A DNA stretch of 64,000 bases from Caproicibacterium amylolyticum (GCF_014467055.1 NZ_CP060696.1:186001-250000); one strand, 5' to 3'. Shown: positions 16,928 to 25,783, numbered from the stretch's first letter. A program made the numbers and translations. Notes: generated from the letters alone by a model not told the origin.

Positions 16928-18526
16928 ATGGGAAAGAAGGGTGCCACATTGGGCGACAGAATGTTCTATTCCGTCACCAGCAGACAGCTGCGGGAGGATG
17001 ACCGTGAACTGCTGGCACAGGTGCGCCGGGCTTATTTTGAGAAAGGCACACCGCAGCACGGCCGTACCGCCGCGGAAACGTTTGGCGCAGATGACACGGC
17101 AAAGTACCGCATCACCCGCCACAGCATGAAGTGGGAGCTGACCTCCGGCGGACGTACCCTGCAGCGTGCAGTGCCCGCCAGTGAGGGCGGCTACGCTGTG
17201 CTGACGTGGGATGGCGCCGGTGACTTGCGGGAAAAGGCGGGCTTTGACCGCCGCCATATCTGGCTGCGCTCTGCGTTTTACCGCGGAAACCCCAAGCGTC
17301 CGGAATTGCTGTTGGAACCGGAGGGCGAGGAGCTGAATTGCCTGCGGTATGATGACCGTATCGGCAAGTACCGGCGTACCCGTCTTTTCCCGTATCCAAT
17401 GGAGAAAACAGACACCGCGCGGATTTGGATGGACAACGAGGCCGGTACACCGGATATAGAAGCGGATACCAGCGACGGCCGGTTTTACTACTGCACCAAA
17501 CAGGAACTTGCCGCCCGAAAAGCTGCGGCGGCACGCCGTGATAACGCGGAGGCTGAGGATGTACCCAGTTGGGACACAACGCCTGCCGTACCGATTCAGT
17601 TCCAGTTTGTGCGCAACGAGCATGTTTTGGACGAAGCAACCGCACCGCAGCCTAATCTGGAGCTGGAAAGCGAGGACGGTCCGCTGCTGCTGGAAGTGGA
17701 GGAGCCGCATTTCCTGCCAGTGCTGGATTTGGAGGACTGCATCGTTGATACCGAACTGCCGGACGAACCGGCTGTAATTGAAGAGGATGTTGCGCCGGTA
17801 CCGGTGGTTTTTCAGCCCGCAAAGGTGTCCGCCGCGCCTGCACCACAAGAGGAGCTTCCCCGTATTGAGGAAAAGGCGGATGCCCTGCGCCCCGATAAGT
17901 ACATAAAAGTAAGCGAAACGGAAAACTACCTCTACTTCGGTCCGCTGCAGGATGGCAAACGGCAGGGGCAGGGCCGTACCCAGATGCAGAGCGGCCACAC
18001 CGCCTACGAGGGCGGCTTCGCCGGCGACAAGCGCGACGGCTTCGGTACCTATTATTATAAGTCCGGCCGGCTCTGCTATGCCGGAAACTGGCAGCAGAAT
18101 CAGCGCAGCGGCCTTGGTGTCAGTTTCAGCGCGCGGGACGGTTCCCTGTTTGTCGGGCAGTGGGAGAACAATACTCCGACCGGCCTCGGCACAGCTTTTG
18201 ACAGCGATGGCGTACTTTCCTACTACGGCATGTGGCTGGACGGCCGCAGGGACGGCCACGGCACTGAATATTTTAACGGAAAAGTTTTGTACGAGGGTGC
18301 TTTCCGCAATGACTGCTACAGTGGGAAGGGCTGCCTGTACCTTTCCGAGGGCGGTACCTTGACCGGCACGTTCCGCAGCGGTTTCGCGGACGGTTCCTGC
18401 GAGGAGCGCGACGCTGCCGGCAAAACCGTGCGTACCGGCGTGTGGCAGCACGGCGAATTTGTCAGCGGCGTGTGCTACCGCGACGGCAAACCCGCCGAAA
18501 TTGTTGTAAAGAAGGACGAAAACTGA
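16928..18526 (+). CDS. MORN-repeat protein with a novel N-terminal region
   Basis: 532 residues. Residues 1-190 form a folded-looking region rich in aromatic and charged residues that I do not recognise. About 190-330 is an acidic, Pro-rich linker. About 335-520 holds some eight MORN-type repeats, for example YEGGFAGDKRDGFGTYY, YAGNWQQNQRSGLGV, FVGQWENNTPTGLGT, YYGMWLDGRRDGHGT and YEGAFRNDCYSGKG. MORN repeats form extended beta-hairpin scaffolds binding proteins or lipids. No signal peptide or membrane segment, so probably cytoplasmic. The stop overlaps the next start by one base (TGATG), implying tight co-translation with the metallo-hydrolase. Function unknown. Confidence 0.88.
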   Translation: MGKKGATLGDRMFYSVTSRQLREDDRELLAQVRRAYFEKGTPQHGRTAAETFGADDTAKYRITRHSMKWELTSGGRTLQRAVPASEGGYAVLTWDGAGDLREKAGFDRRHIWLRSAFYRGNPKRPELLLEPEGEELNCLRYDDRIGKYRRTRLFPYPMEKTDTARIWMDNEAGTPDIEADTSDGRFYYCTKQELAARKAAAARRDNAEAEDVPSWDTTPAVPIQFQFVRNEHVLDEATAPQPNLELESEDGPLLLEVEEPHFLPVLDLEDCIVDTELPDEPAVIEEDVAPVPVVFQPAKVSAAPAPQEELPRIEEKADALRPDKYIKVSETENYLYFGPLQDGKRQGQGRTQMQSGHTAYEGGFAGDKRDGFGTYYYKSGRLCYAGNWQQNQRSGLGVSFSARDGSLFVGQWENNTPTGLGTAFDSDGVLSYYGMWLDGRRDGHGTEYFNGKVLYEGAFRNDCYSGKGCLYLSEGGTLTGTFRSGFADGSCEERDAAGKTVRTGVWQHGEFVSGVCYRDGKPAEIVVKKDEN

Positions 18527-19824
18527 TGCACTGGGTTGACCTGCACAATGTGGAGTACGGCGAATGTATCGCGCTGGGCACCGGCCCGCGCAGCATGCTC
18601 ATGGTGGACTGCGGCAGCTTGAACACTACCATCCGCGAGGGAGAACGCAATTTTAAAGACTTCGCAACCCATAGCCTGACGGCACGCTACAGCGGTGTGC
18701 CGCATCGGGCTTTTTTGTTAACGCACTACCACCGCGATCATTCCTGCGGACTGTGGGATATTTTGGACGCCCGGCCGGATTATTTTGAAGAACTGTACCT
18801 GCCCTGCTCCCCTTGTGACGAGCGCGGTCTGCCGCTGCTGCTGGAATTTGCGCTGTTTGCCTATGTGTTTCTGCCGCGGCAGGGCTTCTGCGGGCAGGTG
18901 AGCACCGGGGCGCTCAAGGCCTTTTCCCGCGTGCTGCGCCAGACCCGGCAGGGGACTGCCTATGCGCTCGGGCAGGGGGATACTTTTGTTTCCGGCGATG
19001 TTACCTATGAATGTCTGTGGCCGCCGCGGCAGGACTTTCCCTTTGAGGATCGTTTTGTAGATGCCGTGGAACGTCTGCATCTATGCGTGGAGTCGCCGTA
19101 TCAGCCGGGTGCGTATTTGCTGCGGCAGTTCCTTGATTTGCTGTATGAATTTTGTAATTTATATGTCGAGTTCTGCACAAAATTTCCGGTCAGCAGCGCG
19201 GATGCTTCCCGCACGCTTGCCGTACTGAACCGCATTGATGACCTTGCGCCCTCGCTGTGGCGCCTGCCTGCTGCCGTGGATGTGCGTGCGATACTCGAAA
19301 ACCAGTCGGTACGCGAGGCCTACAGCAATCAGGTGAATGCCGCTTCCATTGTGTTTCAAAACTGCCGCGATACAGAGGACGCCACCGACGACATTCTCAT
19401 GACCGGCGACGCAACCCCCGAAACCATCGCTGCGGTGGAACCATTGCTGTACCATGATTATTACATATTAAAAGCGCCGCATCACGGCACCGCCAGCGCC
19501 GTTTCTCTTGTGCTGACGGGGCTTTCTGCCGCGCATGTGCTCATTTCCTGCGGCGAAGACCCCGGCGGCACCCGCCAGATTGCCGCCGACTGGGCCGCCA
19601 TGCCCGCCATGAAGCACTGCACCGGCGGCAGCTGCGCCTTTCTGGAGGAAAGCGGCTGCTGCTGCACCCGCACCGCAGTCTGCTGGGACAGCGGCGGCGG
19701 GGGACTCGCCGGCGGCTTGGCGCTGCGCTGCCCGGGCAACCGCAGCGGCGAAATTCCCTGCGGCATCCGTGTGGTAGGCACTGCAGAGTACGGCTGCATC
19801 TGCGACACAGGCGCTCAGGAATAA
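18526..19824 (+). CDS. Metallo-beta-lactamase-fold hydrolase (ComEC-like subgroup), partner of the MORN protein
   Basis: 432 residues. The zinc site looks complete: LLTHYHRDHSCG (HxHxDH) near residue 65, ILMTGDATPE (bridging Asp) and KAPHHGTASA (last His) near residue 320. The D/H spacing and KxPHHGT pattern resemble the MBL domain attached to ComEC and its stand-alone relatives. The insert of about 200 residues between the HxHxDH and TGD motifs is unusually long and helical. The C-terminal part is Cys-rich (GGSCAFLEESGCCCTRTAVC). The ATG at 18526 shares its A with the MORN stop TGA; GAAGGA lies 9 bases upstream. No signal peptide. Substrate unknown. Confidence 0.85.
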   Translation: MHWVDLHNVEYGECIALGTGPRSMLMVDCGSLNTTIREGERNFKDFATHSLTARYSGVPHRAFLLTHYHRDHSCGLWDILDARPDYFEELYLPCSPCDERGLPLLLEFALFAYVFLPRQGFCGQVSTGALKAFSRVLRQTRQGTAYALGQGDTFVSGDVTYECLWPPRQDFPFEDRFVDAVERLHLCVESPYQPGAYLLRQFLDLLYEFCNLYVEFCTKFPVSSADASRTLAVLNRIDDLAPSLWRLPAAVDVRAILENQSVREAYSNQVNAASIVFQNCRDTEDATDDILMTGDATPETIAAVEPLLYHDYYILKAPHHGTASAVSLVLTGLSAAHVLISCGEDPGGTRQIAADWAAMPAMKHCTGGSCAFLEESGCCCTRTAVCWDSGGGGLAGGLALRCPGNRSGEIPCGIRVVGTAEYGCICDTGAQE

Positions 19825-19906
19825 AAATTGTGGTAAATATGCTGATATTTATAAAATTTCTGTGAGAAAATTTTAAATAAATCTTTGCAATTCTCGGCAC
19901 ATCCAC

Positions 19907-19935
19907 TTGACTTTACCAATTCGTTATCATATAAT
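19907..19935 (+). promoter_or_regulatory. Strong promoter of the surface protein gene
   Basis: TTGACT (19907-19912), 17-base spacer, perfect TATAAT (19930-19935). The predicted start near 19942 gives an untranslated leader of about 140 bases. Confidence 0.85.
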
Positions 19936-19952
19936 CAACATAAACGAATTGG
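19916..19952 (+). repeat. Perfect 10-bp inverted repeat flanking the -10 box (operator candidate)
   Basis: CCAATTCGTT (19916-19925) and AACGAATTGG (19943-19952) are exact inverted copies with a 17-base gap that contains the TATAAT. The left arm lies inside the promoter spacer and the right arm covers the start site. Since only the right arm would be transcribed, this is a DNA-level site rather than an RNA hairpin. Confidence 0.75.
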
Positions 19953-20015
19953 CAGCACCCGTGGAAAAAGCAGCTTCCGGCGGCTTTGCGCCGGGCTTTC
20001 CCACACTGGGGTGCC
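19951..20015 (+). promoter_or_regulatory. Long hairpin in the 5' leader of the surface protein gene
   Basis: GGCAGCACCC at 19951 pairs outward with GGGGTGCC ending at 20015. GTGGAAAAAGC (19961-19971) pairs imperfectly with GCTTTCCCAC, and the tip is CCGGCG/CGCCGG (19977-19982 with 19989-19994). Transcript position about +10 to +74. No poly-T follows. It may protect the mRNA from 5' decay, as reported for other S-layer transcripts, or be regulatory. Confidence 0.65.
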
Positions 20016-20080
20016 GTTATGCTGTTTAACTCTCATAGCACGCGCAAATGCACACAACTATTTTAAGGAGGACAAAAAGG

Positions 20081-23047
20081 ATGAACAAAAAATTGAGCAG
20101 AATCGCTGCTATCGCACTTTCTGCTGCGATGGTTACCAGCGCTTTTGCAATGAGTACCAGCGCTTCATTTGCTGCCATCGCAAATGCGAAAGCTACAGCA
20201 TCTCTGGCAACAGGTGCGTCTACAGTCTATCTGGCAAAGGGTACAGATAAGAACACGGTTCAGCTTGCAGCTGGCACTATTGATGATACATTCTTGGCAG
20301 ACGCCACTTACAAGGATGCAAATGGTACCACTTTACCAACACCTACTGCAACAAGTGACACAGGTGTCAAAATTGACAGTGTCAGCGGTTCTGCTGCTAT
20401 TGTTACGTTGGCTGGCGCCAAGAATGATCAGTTGACTGTAGCACCAACTGCCAACACTGGTGACACAAAGGTCACTATCAGCGGCTTGACAGTTACTGCA
20501 GGTAGTGCAACTTATGATGTTAATCCGATTACTGTTGACATTAAAAGTGTAGATGCAACTACTTTCTCTGAAGCAGAGTGGATGAGTACATATGCTGCAA
20601 GTGAAGCAAAAGTTGTCACAAGTGTTAGTGTCGGTGGGGATGCTTATCTTGCAAGCGTGACTGTTACACCGCAGACTGTCGATGCTTTTGCGACGAAGAA
20701 TTATGCGCCGGTTACATATGCAACTGATCTTGCTCCTAACAAGTTTGTTGCTCCGACTGCGCAGACTTTTGCAACCGTCACAACTGACAGCAGCAAGTTT
20801 ACAGGCATTGCAGCGGGTACACAATATGTTACCTATGAAGATGGCCTCAGTCAGGTTAAAACAGCTGCTTTGACTGTTGATGCTAAGTATACAGGCGTTA
20901 CAGCCATTGTCAAGAATGCAAATGGTACATATAAGGTGACCAATGCAGCAGGCTCTTATGACCTGACAGCTGCCCAGTTGAATGGTGCAGATTTGGCACT
21001 GGATTCTTCTGTTACGGCTCTGGATCTCAGCACAATTGACACTAAAATTGGTAAACTACTGACAACAGGTGCAAGTACCACTATTTCTGGTGGGTCTATC
21101 GGTACTTTGACTGCAACAACTGCTACTACTGTTAAGGCTGGCGCAGCTGTTGACGCTATTGATACTACAGGCGCTACAGCGGCAGCTGGCAATGTTACTA
21201 TTGGTGATGCGGCTGATATTCTTGACACAACTGTGGGTACTGTAACTACATGCACAGGTGCCACTGTTACAGCTACTTCCGGTTCTGACAAAACTGCAGT
21301 TGGCAACACAAAGATTAAATCCATTAAAGCTGATACAGTTGTTGTTTCCAACAAAAAGACTGTTATTGGTGCTATTGCAAAAACTAGCAGTAGTGCAACA
21401 GGCAGTTTGACTGTCGATGCAGTTGCAAATTATGATGGTATCTCTCTGCCGGCACTTGATGGTTATGGTGTGACTGTAAACGCTGATGCAACCGTTGCTT
21501 CCATTGCAAATGGCACAACAGCCGCAATTGCTGATACAAAGACCTTGACTGTTTCTGGCAAGGCTGCTTTTTCTGGCGCAGTGACAAGTACAACGGGCAG
21601 TGCAGGTATTCTCGCAATTGCACCTGCTAGTCTGACACTCGGTGATGCGACAGCAACAGCTGCTAGCAAGTTCACATTGAAGCTTAATGCTGTTACAGCT
21701 GGTGCAACTGCTTTCACAACTACAGCTGCTGTAACTGGTATTTCTGACAACTCTGCGGATTCCTCCAGTTCCAAATCTGGAACTTTCCAGTATATTGTAA
21801 CTCCCGGCTACTATGCAACTGCTGCTTCTTCCACTACTGCTGTGATTGATTCTGCAATCTCTGCAGCAGACATTAAGAATGCAACTGCAGGTGCAACTGC
21901 AACTTCTTCAACAACTTATTCTGTTGATTTGGTAAGCGGTCAGGCTACTACTTTGGCAGTGCAGCCATTCCCAGCTAGTGTTTTGGCTACTGGCGATTAT
22001 GTTAAGTGGGAAGGTACTCTGCCAAGCAACATTACCTTGTCTTCTGCCTATGGCTTAAGCACAACTGTTACTGGCACATATTCTAAGTTTGTACCGGGTA
22101 ACAACACTGCTACTTTGAAAGCTACTCTGTATGATAATACAAATACTGCTGTAGCAGGTACTTCTCCTATTACCTACACACTGAATGTAAAAGATGGTAC
22201 AAGTACAGCTACTACAGATTTTAACCTTTCTGCTCCTTCATATGTAGCATCGGGTAAGTCTGCTACCGTAACAATTGCTGCCAATGGTTCTACTGCTTTG
22301 AGTGGTGTGTTCTCTACCTTTGCACCATCTTCCTCCGATAACACAACTGCTGTTGTAACAGCTGCTGGTGTTTCTGGTAATAACTATACATTCTCTGTAT
22401 ATGGCGCAAAACAAGGTAAGGCTACTTTGACAGTTGTTGGCACAAAGCTTGATGGCACAAAGGTAACAAAGACTGTTGATGTTTATGTTTCCGATACTCC
22501 TGTCGTTGCTTATGTCGATGGTAAGGCTGTAACTGCTTCCGACACAATTGAAGTTGTTCAGTCCACAACTAAGAAGATTACTTTTGTTACAGCAGGTAAC
22601 ACCTTTACTAACTTTAATTATGTTGCTGGTAACGATAAGGTAATGCAGACAAGAGCTTATGCTACTAGCCTGTGGAATGGTACTTCTGGCGAATATGCTA
22701 TGTACATGAATGGTAAGGTTGGCACAGACACTGGTGTTTATGTCAATGGTCAGCTGATTTGCAAGGTCAAGGTTGTTGACCGCCCGTTCAAGTGCGATAC
22801 TACTACAGACATTGCTATGAACGCTGGCAAGACCTATTCTTTCAAGATTACTCCTGCGGCTGGTACAGCTATCGATAGCTTCACCTTCAACACAGCGAGA
22901 GATGCAGCGCTGTCTACTCAGGGATTTGTGAAGAATGCCGATGGCACTGTTACCTGCAAGATTAAGGCTGTTTCTTCTGGTGCTTATGGTGTCTATGTGA
23001 CTATCAATGGACAGCAGTACAAGGTTTTTGCAGTTACTGTAAAGTAA
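20081..23047 (+). CDS. Large Ala/Thr-rich secreted surface protein, probable S-layer-type protein
   Basis: 988 residues. Residues 1-31 are a clear Sec signal peptide (MNKKLSRIAAIALSAAM then SAFA/SFA cleavage options). The mature protein is very rich in Ala, Thr, Ser, Val and Gly, with few charged or aromatic residues and almost no Cys, and consists of beta-rich segments. The C-terminal third looks like Ig-like (Big-type) domains, e.g. GKATLTVVGTKLDGTKVTKTVDVYVSD. I see no SLH domain, LPxTG motif or membrane anchor. The ATG at 20081 follows AAGGAGG. Base composition is AT-richer, with strongly biased codons (GCA/GCT, ACA/ACT, GTT) unlike neighbours, as for an abundantly made protein. Named only by features; not a recognised family. 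Confidence 0.8.
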   Translation: MNKKLSRIAAIALSAAMVTSAFAMSTSASFAAIANAKATASLATGASTVYLAKGTDKNTVQLAAGTIDDTFLADATYKDANGTTLPTPTATSDTGVKIDSVSGSAAIVTLAGAKNDQLTVAPTANTGDTKVTISGLTVTAGSATYDVNPITVDIKSVDATTFSEAEWMSTYAASEAKVVTSVSVGGDAYLASVTVTPQTVDAFATKNYAPVTYATDLAPNKFVAPTAQTFATVTTDSSKFTGIAAGTQYVTYEDGLSQVKTAALTVDAKYTGVTAIVKNANGTYKVTNAAGSYDLTAAQLNGADLALDSSVTALDLSTIDTKIGKLLTTGASTTISGGSIGTLTATTATTVKAGAAVDAIDTTGATAAAGNVTIGDAADILDTTVGTVTTCTGATVTATSGSDKTAVGNTKIKSIKADTVVVSNKKTVIGAIAKTSSSATGSLTVDAVANYDGISLPALDGYGVTVNADATVASIANGTTAAIADTKTLTVSGKAAFSGAVTSTTGSAGILAIAPASLTLGDATATAASKFTLKLNAVTAGATAFTTTAAVTGISDNSADSSSSKSGTFQYIVTPGYYATAASSTTAVIDSAISAADIKNATAGATATSSTTYSVDLVSGQATTLAVQPFPASVLATGDYVKWEGTLPSNITLSSAYGLSTTVTGTYSKFVPGNNTATLKATLYDNTNTAVAGTSPITYTLNVKDGTSTATTDFNLSAPSYVASGKSATVTIAANGSTALSGVFSTFAPSSSDNTTAVVTAAGVSGNNYTFSVYGAKQGKATLTVVGTKLDGTKVTKTVDVYVSDTPVVAYVDGKAVTASDTIEVVQSTTKKITFVTAGNTFTNFNYVAGNDKVMQTRAYATSLWNGTSGEYAMYMNGKVGTDTGVYVNGQLICKVKVVDRPFKCDTTTDIAMNAGKTYSFKITPAAGTAIDSFTFNTARDAALSTQGFVKNADGTVTCKIKAVSSGAYGVYVTINGQQYKVFAVTVK

Positions 23048-23114
23048 TCTTAAACTTTTTTCTAAACTAAATTAAAACAAATCTCAACAAAATAAGTGTA
23101 GTTGTATTTGCGTG

Positions 23115-23195
23115 GCGGCGGCACCGGGTTTCCCGGCGCCGCCGCTTGGTGTCCGGAGAAAAGGCCCTGCTTTTTAGAAAGCGGGGCCTTTTTGC
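23115..23195 (+). terminator. Tandem terminators after the surface protein gene
   Basis: The first hairpin is GCGGCGGC (23115-23122) with 23138-23145, plus an inner CCGGG/CCCGG stem. The second, AAAAGGCCC (23159-23167) with GGGCCTTTT (23184-23192), ends in a T-run. Two strong hairpins in series fit a very highly transcribed gene. Confidence 0.85.
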
Positions 23196-23260
23196 TTTTT
23201 CGCTTGTCAAATGCGTGTAAAACAGGTAAAATAGAAACACAGCGAAAGGCAGGTGAGCAT

Positions 23261-24022
23261 ATGCTTGTTGTGCAGGGAACGCCGGCTTCAAAAGGAATTG
23301 CGTTTGGCCCGGCGTGTATTGTTGCTGCGCGTAAACCCGCGCCCATATCCAAGGAGTGTGCCACCGACCCTGCATATGAATTGGTTCGTCTGCAAAAAGC
23401 GCGTGCCTGCGCCAAACAGGAGATACAGAAAATTTACCAGCATGCCTGCGCACGTGTTGGGAAAAAAGACTCCATTATTTTTCAAATCCATATCATCATG
23501 TTGGAAGATGAGACTTTTCAAAAAGCGATTATTGACAGCATTGTGAAAGACCGAACAACTGCTGAGTATGCGGTATGGTACAACGGCAGCCGCCTGTATG
23601 AGCATTTTTCCAGCATGGATGACGAGTATATGCGTGCGCGCAGTGAGGATATGCTGGACATTTGCCACCGCCTGCTCAGCTGCCTGAATCAAGGCTGCTG
23701 CTCCATTCCCAATGTGGAGGAGTATCTGGCTCAACCGGCTGTGCTTTGCTTGAAACGCGCGCTTCCCAGTGAGGTTATGCAAAGCAAGCACAAAAACATT
23801 TTGGCGATTGTTTCACAGTACGGCAGTGCTACTTCGCACAGCGCAATGCTTGCCCGCAGCATGGGTCTGCCTGCTGTTATTGCACTGGGTGCGGCTTTTC
23901 AGGAGTTGAAGCCCGGCGCTGAATTGATCGTGGATGGCACTGCAGGGCAGGTTATTGTCGAGCCCACCCCGGAAGTACGCGAGGAATACAAAGCGCGTGC
24001 AAATGAGCAGGCCAGTCCATAA
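23261..24022 (+). CDS. Stand-alone PTS Enzyme I N-terminal (HPr-binding/phosphohistidine) domain protein
   Basis: 253 residues that align along their whole length with the first ~250 residues of PtsI. They begin with the PtsI-type GTPASKGIAFGPA, then the helical HPr-binding segment (IFQIHIIMLEDETFQKAI; SMDDEYMRARSEDMLDICHRLL), and the phosphohistidine motif SQYGSATSHSAMLARSMGLPAV. Full PtsI is about 570 residues; the stop TAA at 24020-24022 comes exactly where the PEP-binding TIM-barrel half should begin, with no remnant of it downstream. The active-site His is kept, the usual GGxTSH is YGSATSH. The ATG at 23261 follows GGCAGGTGA. It lies 39 bases before the solute-binding protein gene, so probably co-transcribed. 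It cannot autophosphorylate from PEP by itself. Confidence 0.82.
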   Translation: MLVVQGTPASKGIAFGPACIVAARKPAPISKECATDPAYELVRLQKARACAKQEIQKIYQHACARVGKKDSIIFQIHIIMLEDETFQKAIIDSIVKDRTTAEYAVWYNGSRLYEHFSSMDDEYMRARSEDMLDICHRLLSCLNQGCCSIPNVEEYLAQPAVLCLKRALPSEVMQSKHKNILAIVSQYGSATSHSAMLARSMGLPAVIALGAAFQELKPGAELIVDGTAGQVIVEPTPEVREEYKARANEQASP

Positions 24023-24061
24023 TGGGAGCGTAAAGTTCCCTGCACTTGGAGGAACGTATAG

Positions 24062-25783
24062 ATGAAAATAAGAATAACTGCCGCTTTTCTGGCGGCGGCT
24101 GTGGCGGCATGTACGCTGACTGCCTGCGGAGAGAAAACTTCCAGCAAGCCGGTGTCATCTGTGCCGCAGTCCTCGTCGGCTGCTTCCAGTAAGGCGGCCA
24201 GTTCAGCCGTTTCCAGCCAACCTGCTGACCGCATGATGGCTGTTGGGGCAGCGGTGAATGTCAGTATAGGCCCGGAGCCGGCATCGCTTGACCCGGCACG
24301 CAGTACCGGCGCGGACACGGATGCCTACGCTGCTGCAGCGTTTGAAGGCTTGTACAAAGTGGACGCCAATGGAAATGTCGTTTTGGGTCAGGCAGCAAAG
24401 GCGGAATGTTCCAGCGATAAAAAGATCTGGACGTTTACTCTGCGGGACGATGCCCAGTGGTCGGACGGAACACCGGTAACGGCGGAAAATTTTGTATACG
24501 CATGGCAGCGTGCTGTGGCCTTGGATGATGCACAGCAAAAGTACCTGTTTGCGTACTTGAAAAATGGTACTGCAATTCTGAACGGAACGCAGATAGATGC
24601 GAAAACCCTTGGTGTAACCGCTAAAAACAGCAAAACGCTGGTTGTTACCCTGACGGCAGCATGCAATATCCTGCCGCAGCTTCTGGTGCAGCCAATCTTT
24701 ATGCCATTACGCGAAGATGTTGTCAGCAAAAACAAGGATTGGTCGCGCAGCCCGGATACTTTTATCTGCAATGGCCCCATGAAACTGACACAGTGGAATA
24801 TTAAGTCAAATATTATGTTTGAGCGCAGCGAAACCTATTATAATAAGGATGCAGTTACGGCATCCGGGCTGAACTGCTCCCTTGCGGAGGACGATGAGGC
24901 GCGCCTTTCCGCATATGATAATAATGAATGTGAATTTACCTTTCCGCTGCCGGTAAAATATTTTGCACGTATTCGTGAGCGCGGCGATTTGAATGCAGTG
25001 AACACCAATACAACGGCCTGCCTGCAGTTCAATACTAACGTAAATGGACTTTCGGATGCACAGGTGCGCAAGGCACTCTCATTAGCGGTTGACCGCGATG
25101 CGCTTGCAGCTGCAGTGACCGGAATGCGGTTTACGGCTGCTTCCGCGTTTGTTCCAGCCGGTTACTCGGATGCCGGCGGAAAAAATGATTTCCGTACAGT
25201 CGGCGGTACGTACTATTCCACGGCTGCCGCGGACTATGTGGCAAATGTAACCAGCGCAAAACTGCTGTTAGAGCACGCAGGTTATGCAGATGGGAAAAAC
25301 TTCCCGGAGCTGACCATCACGGTGCCGATTTCTACACTGGCCAGTACAATCGCAAATGCAGTTGCGGATATGTGGAAGAAAAATCTTGGAATTAACTGCA
25401 AGGTCGAGCAGCAGCCATACAGCGCATATCTTGACAGCTGCAAAAACGGGAAAGTACAGGTGGCAGTCAGTGAGTTGACTGCAGAATTTGCGGATCCTGC
25501 AGCAGTGCTGGAAAACTTTACGGTTGGCAGCAGCCAAAACATTACCGGTTGGGCAGACAAGACTTTTACCGAGCAGATGGACAAGTCCCGCCAGTGTGCT
25601 GCTGGAACCGCTGACCGGTACAAAGCGCTGCACGCGGCCGAAAAACGTCTAGTGGAAGAAGCACCGGCAGCAGCATTGTTTTATATGCCGACAATGAGTT
25701 TGCGGGATCCTAAACTAAACGGCGTTTTTACAGCGAAAAACGGCATCAGCTACTTTGCCTATGCCAATAAGTTTAACGGATAG
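24062..25783 (+). CDS. Family 5 (peptide-type) ABC transporter solute-binding lipoprotein
   Basis: 573 residues. Lipoprotein signal with lipobox LTAC (Cys 22), then a Ser/Ala-rich tether. The OppA/DppA-type fold (SBP_bac_5) begins with VNVSIGPEPASLDPARSTGADT and has the typical DDAQWSDGTPVTAENFVYAWQRAV and a C-terminal YKALHAAEKRLVEEAPAAALFYMPT. It would capture oligopeptides outside the membrane. ATG 24062 follows GGAGGAA. No permease or ATPase genes are adjacent, so it must share a transporter encoded elsewhere or act as a receptor. Ends close to repeat copy B. Confidence 0.93.
   Translation: MKIRITAAFLAAAVAACTLTACGEKTSSKPVSSVPQSSSAASSKAASSAVSSQPADRMMAVGAAVNVSIGPEPASLDPARSTGADTDAYAAAAFEGLYKVDANGNVVLGQAAKAECSSDKKIWTFTLRDDAQWSDGTPVTAENFVYAWQRAVALDDAQQKYLFAYLKNGTAILNGTQIDAKTLGVTAKNSKTLVVTLTAACNILPQLLVQPIFMPLREDVVSKNKDWSRSPDTFICNGPMKLTQWNIKSNIMFERSETYYNKDAVTASGLNCSLAEDDEARLSAYDNNECEFTFPLPVKYFARIRERGDLNAVNTNTTACLQFNTNVNGLSDAQVRKALSLAVDRDALAAAVTGMRFTAASAFVPAGYSDAGGKNDFRTVGGTYYSTAAADYVANVTSAKLLLEHAGYADGKNFPELTITVPISTLASTIANAVADMWKKNLGINCKVEQQPYSAYLDSCKNGKVQVAVSELTAEFADPAAVLENFTVGSSQNITGWADKTFTEQMDKSRQCAAGTADRYKALHAAEKRLVEEAPAAALFYMPTMSLRDPKLNGVFTAKNGISYFAYANKFNG

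Noticed and set aside
16865..18451. A 528-codon minus-strand frame opposite the MORN gene
   Set aside because: Antisense to a repeat-rich gene with good promoter and start; the frame has no ribosome binding site and an implausible composition.
19951..20080. A cyclic-di-GMP riboswitch in the surface protein leader
   Set aside because: The leader is structured and contains CGCGCAAATGC, but lacks the conserved GEMM core and tetraloop-receptor elements.
23102..23260. In-frame extension of the Enzyme I-like protein upstream through 23102
   Set aside because: It would cover the two terminator hairpins of the surface protein gene; the ATG at 23261 has its own ribosome binding site and matches the family start.
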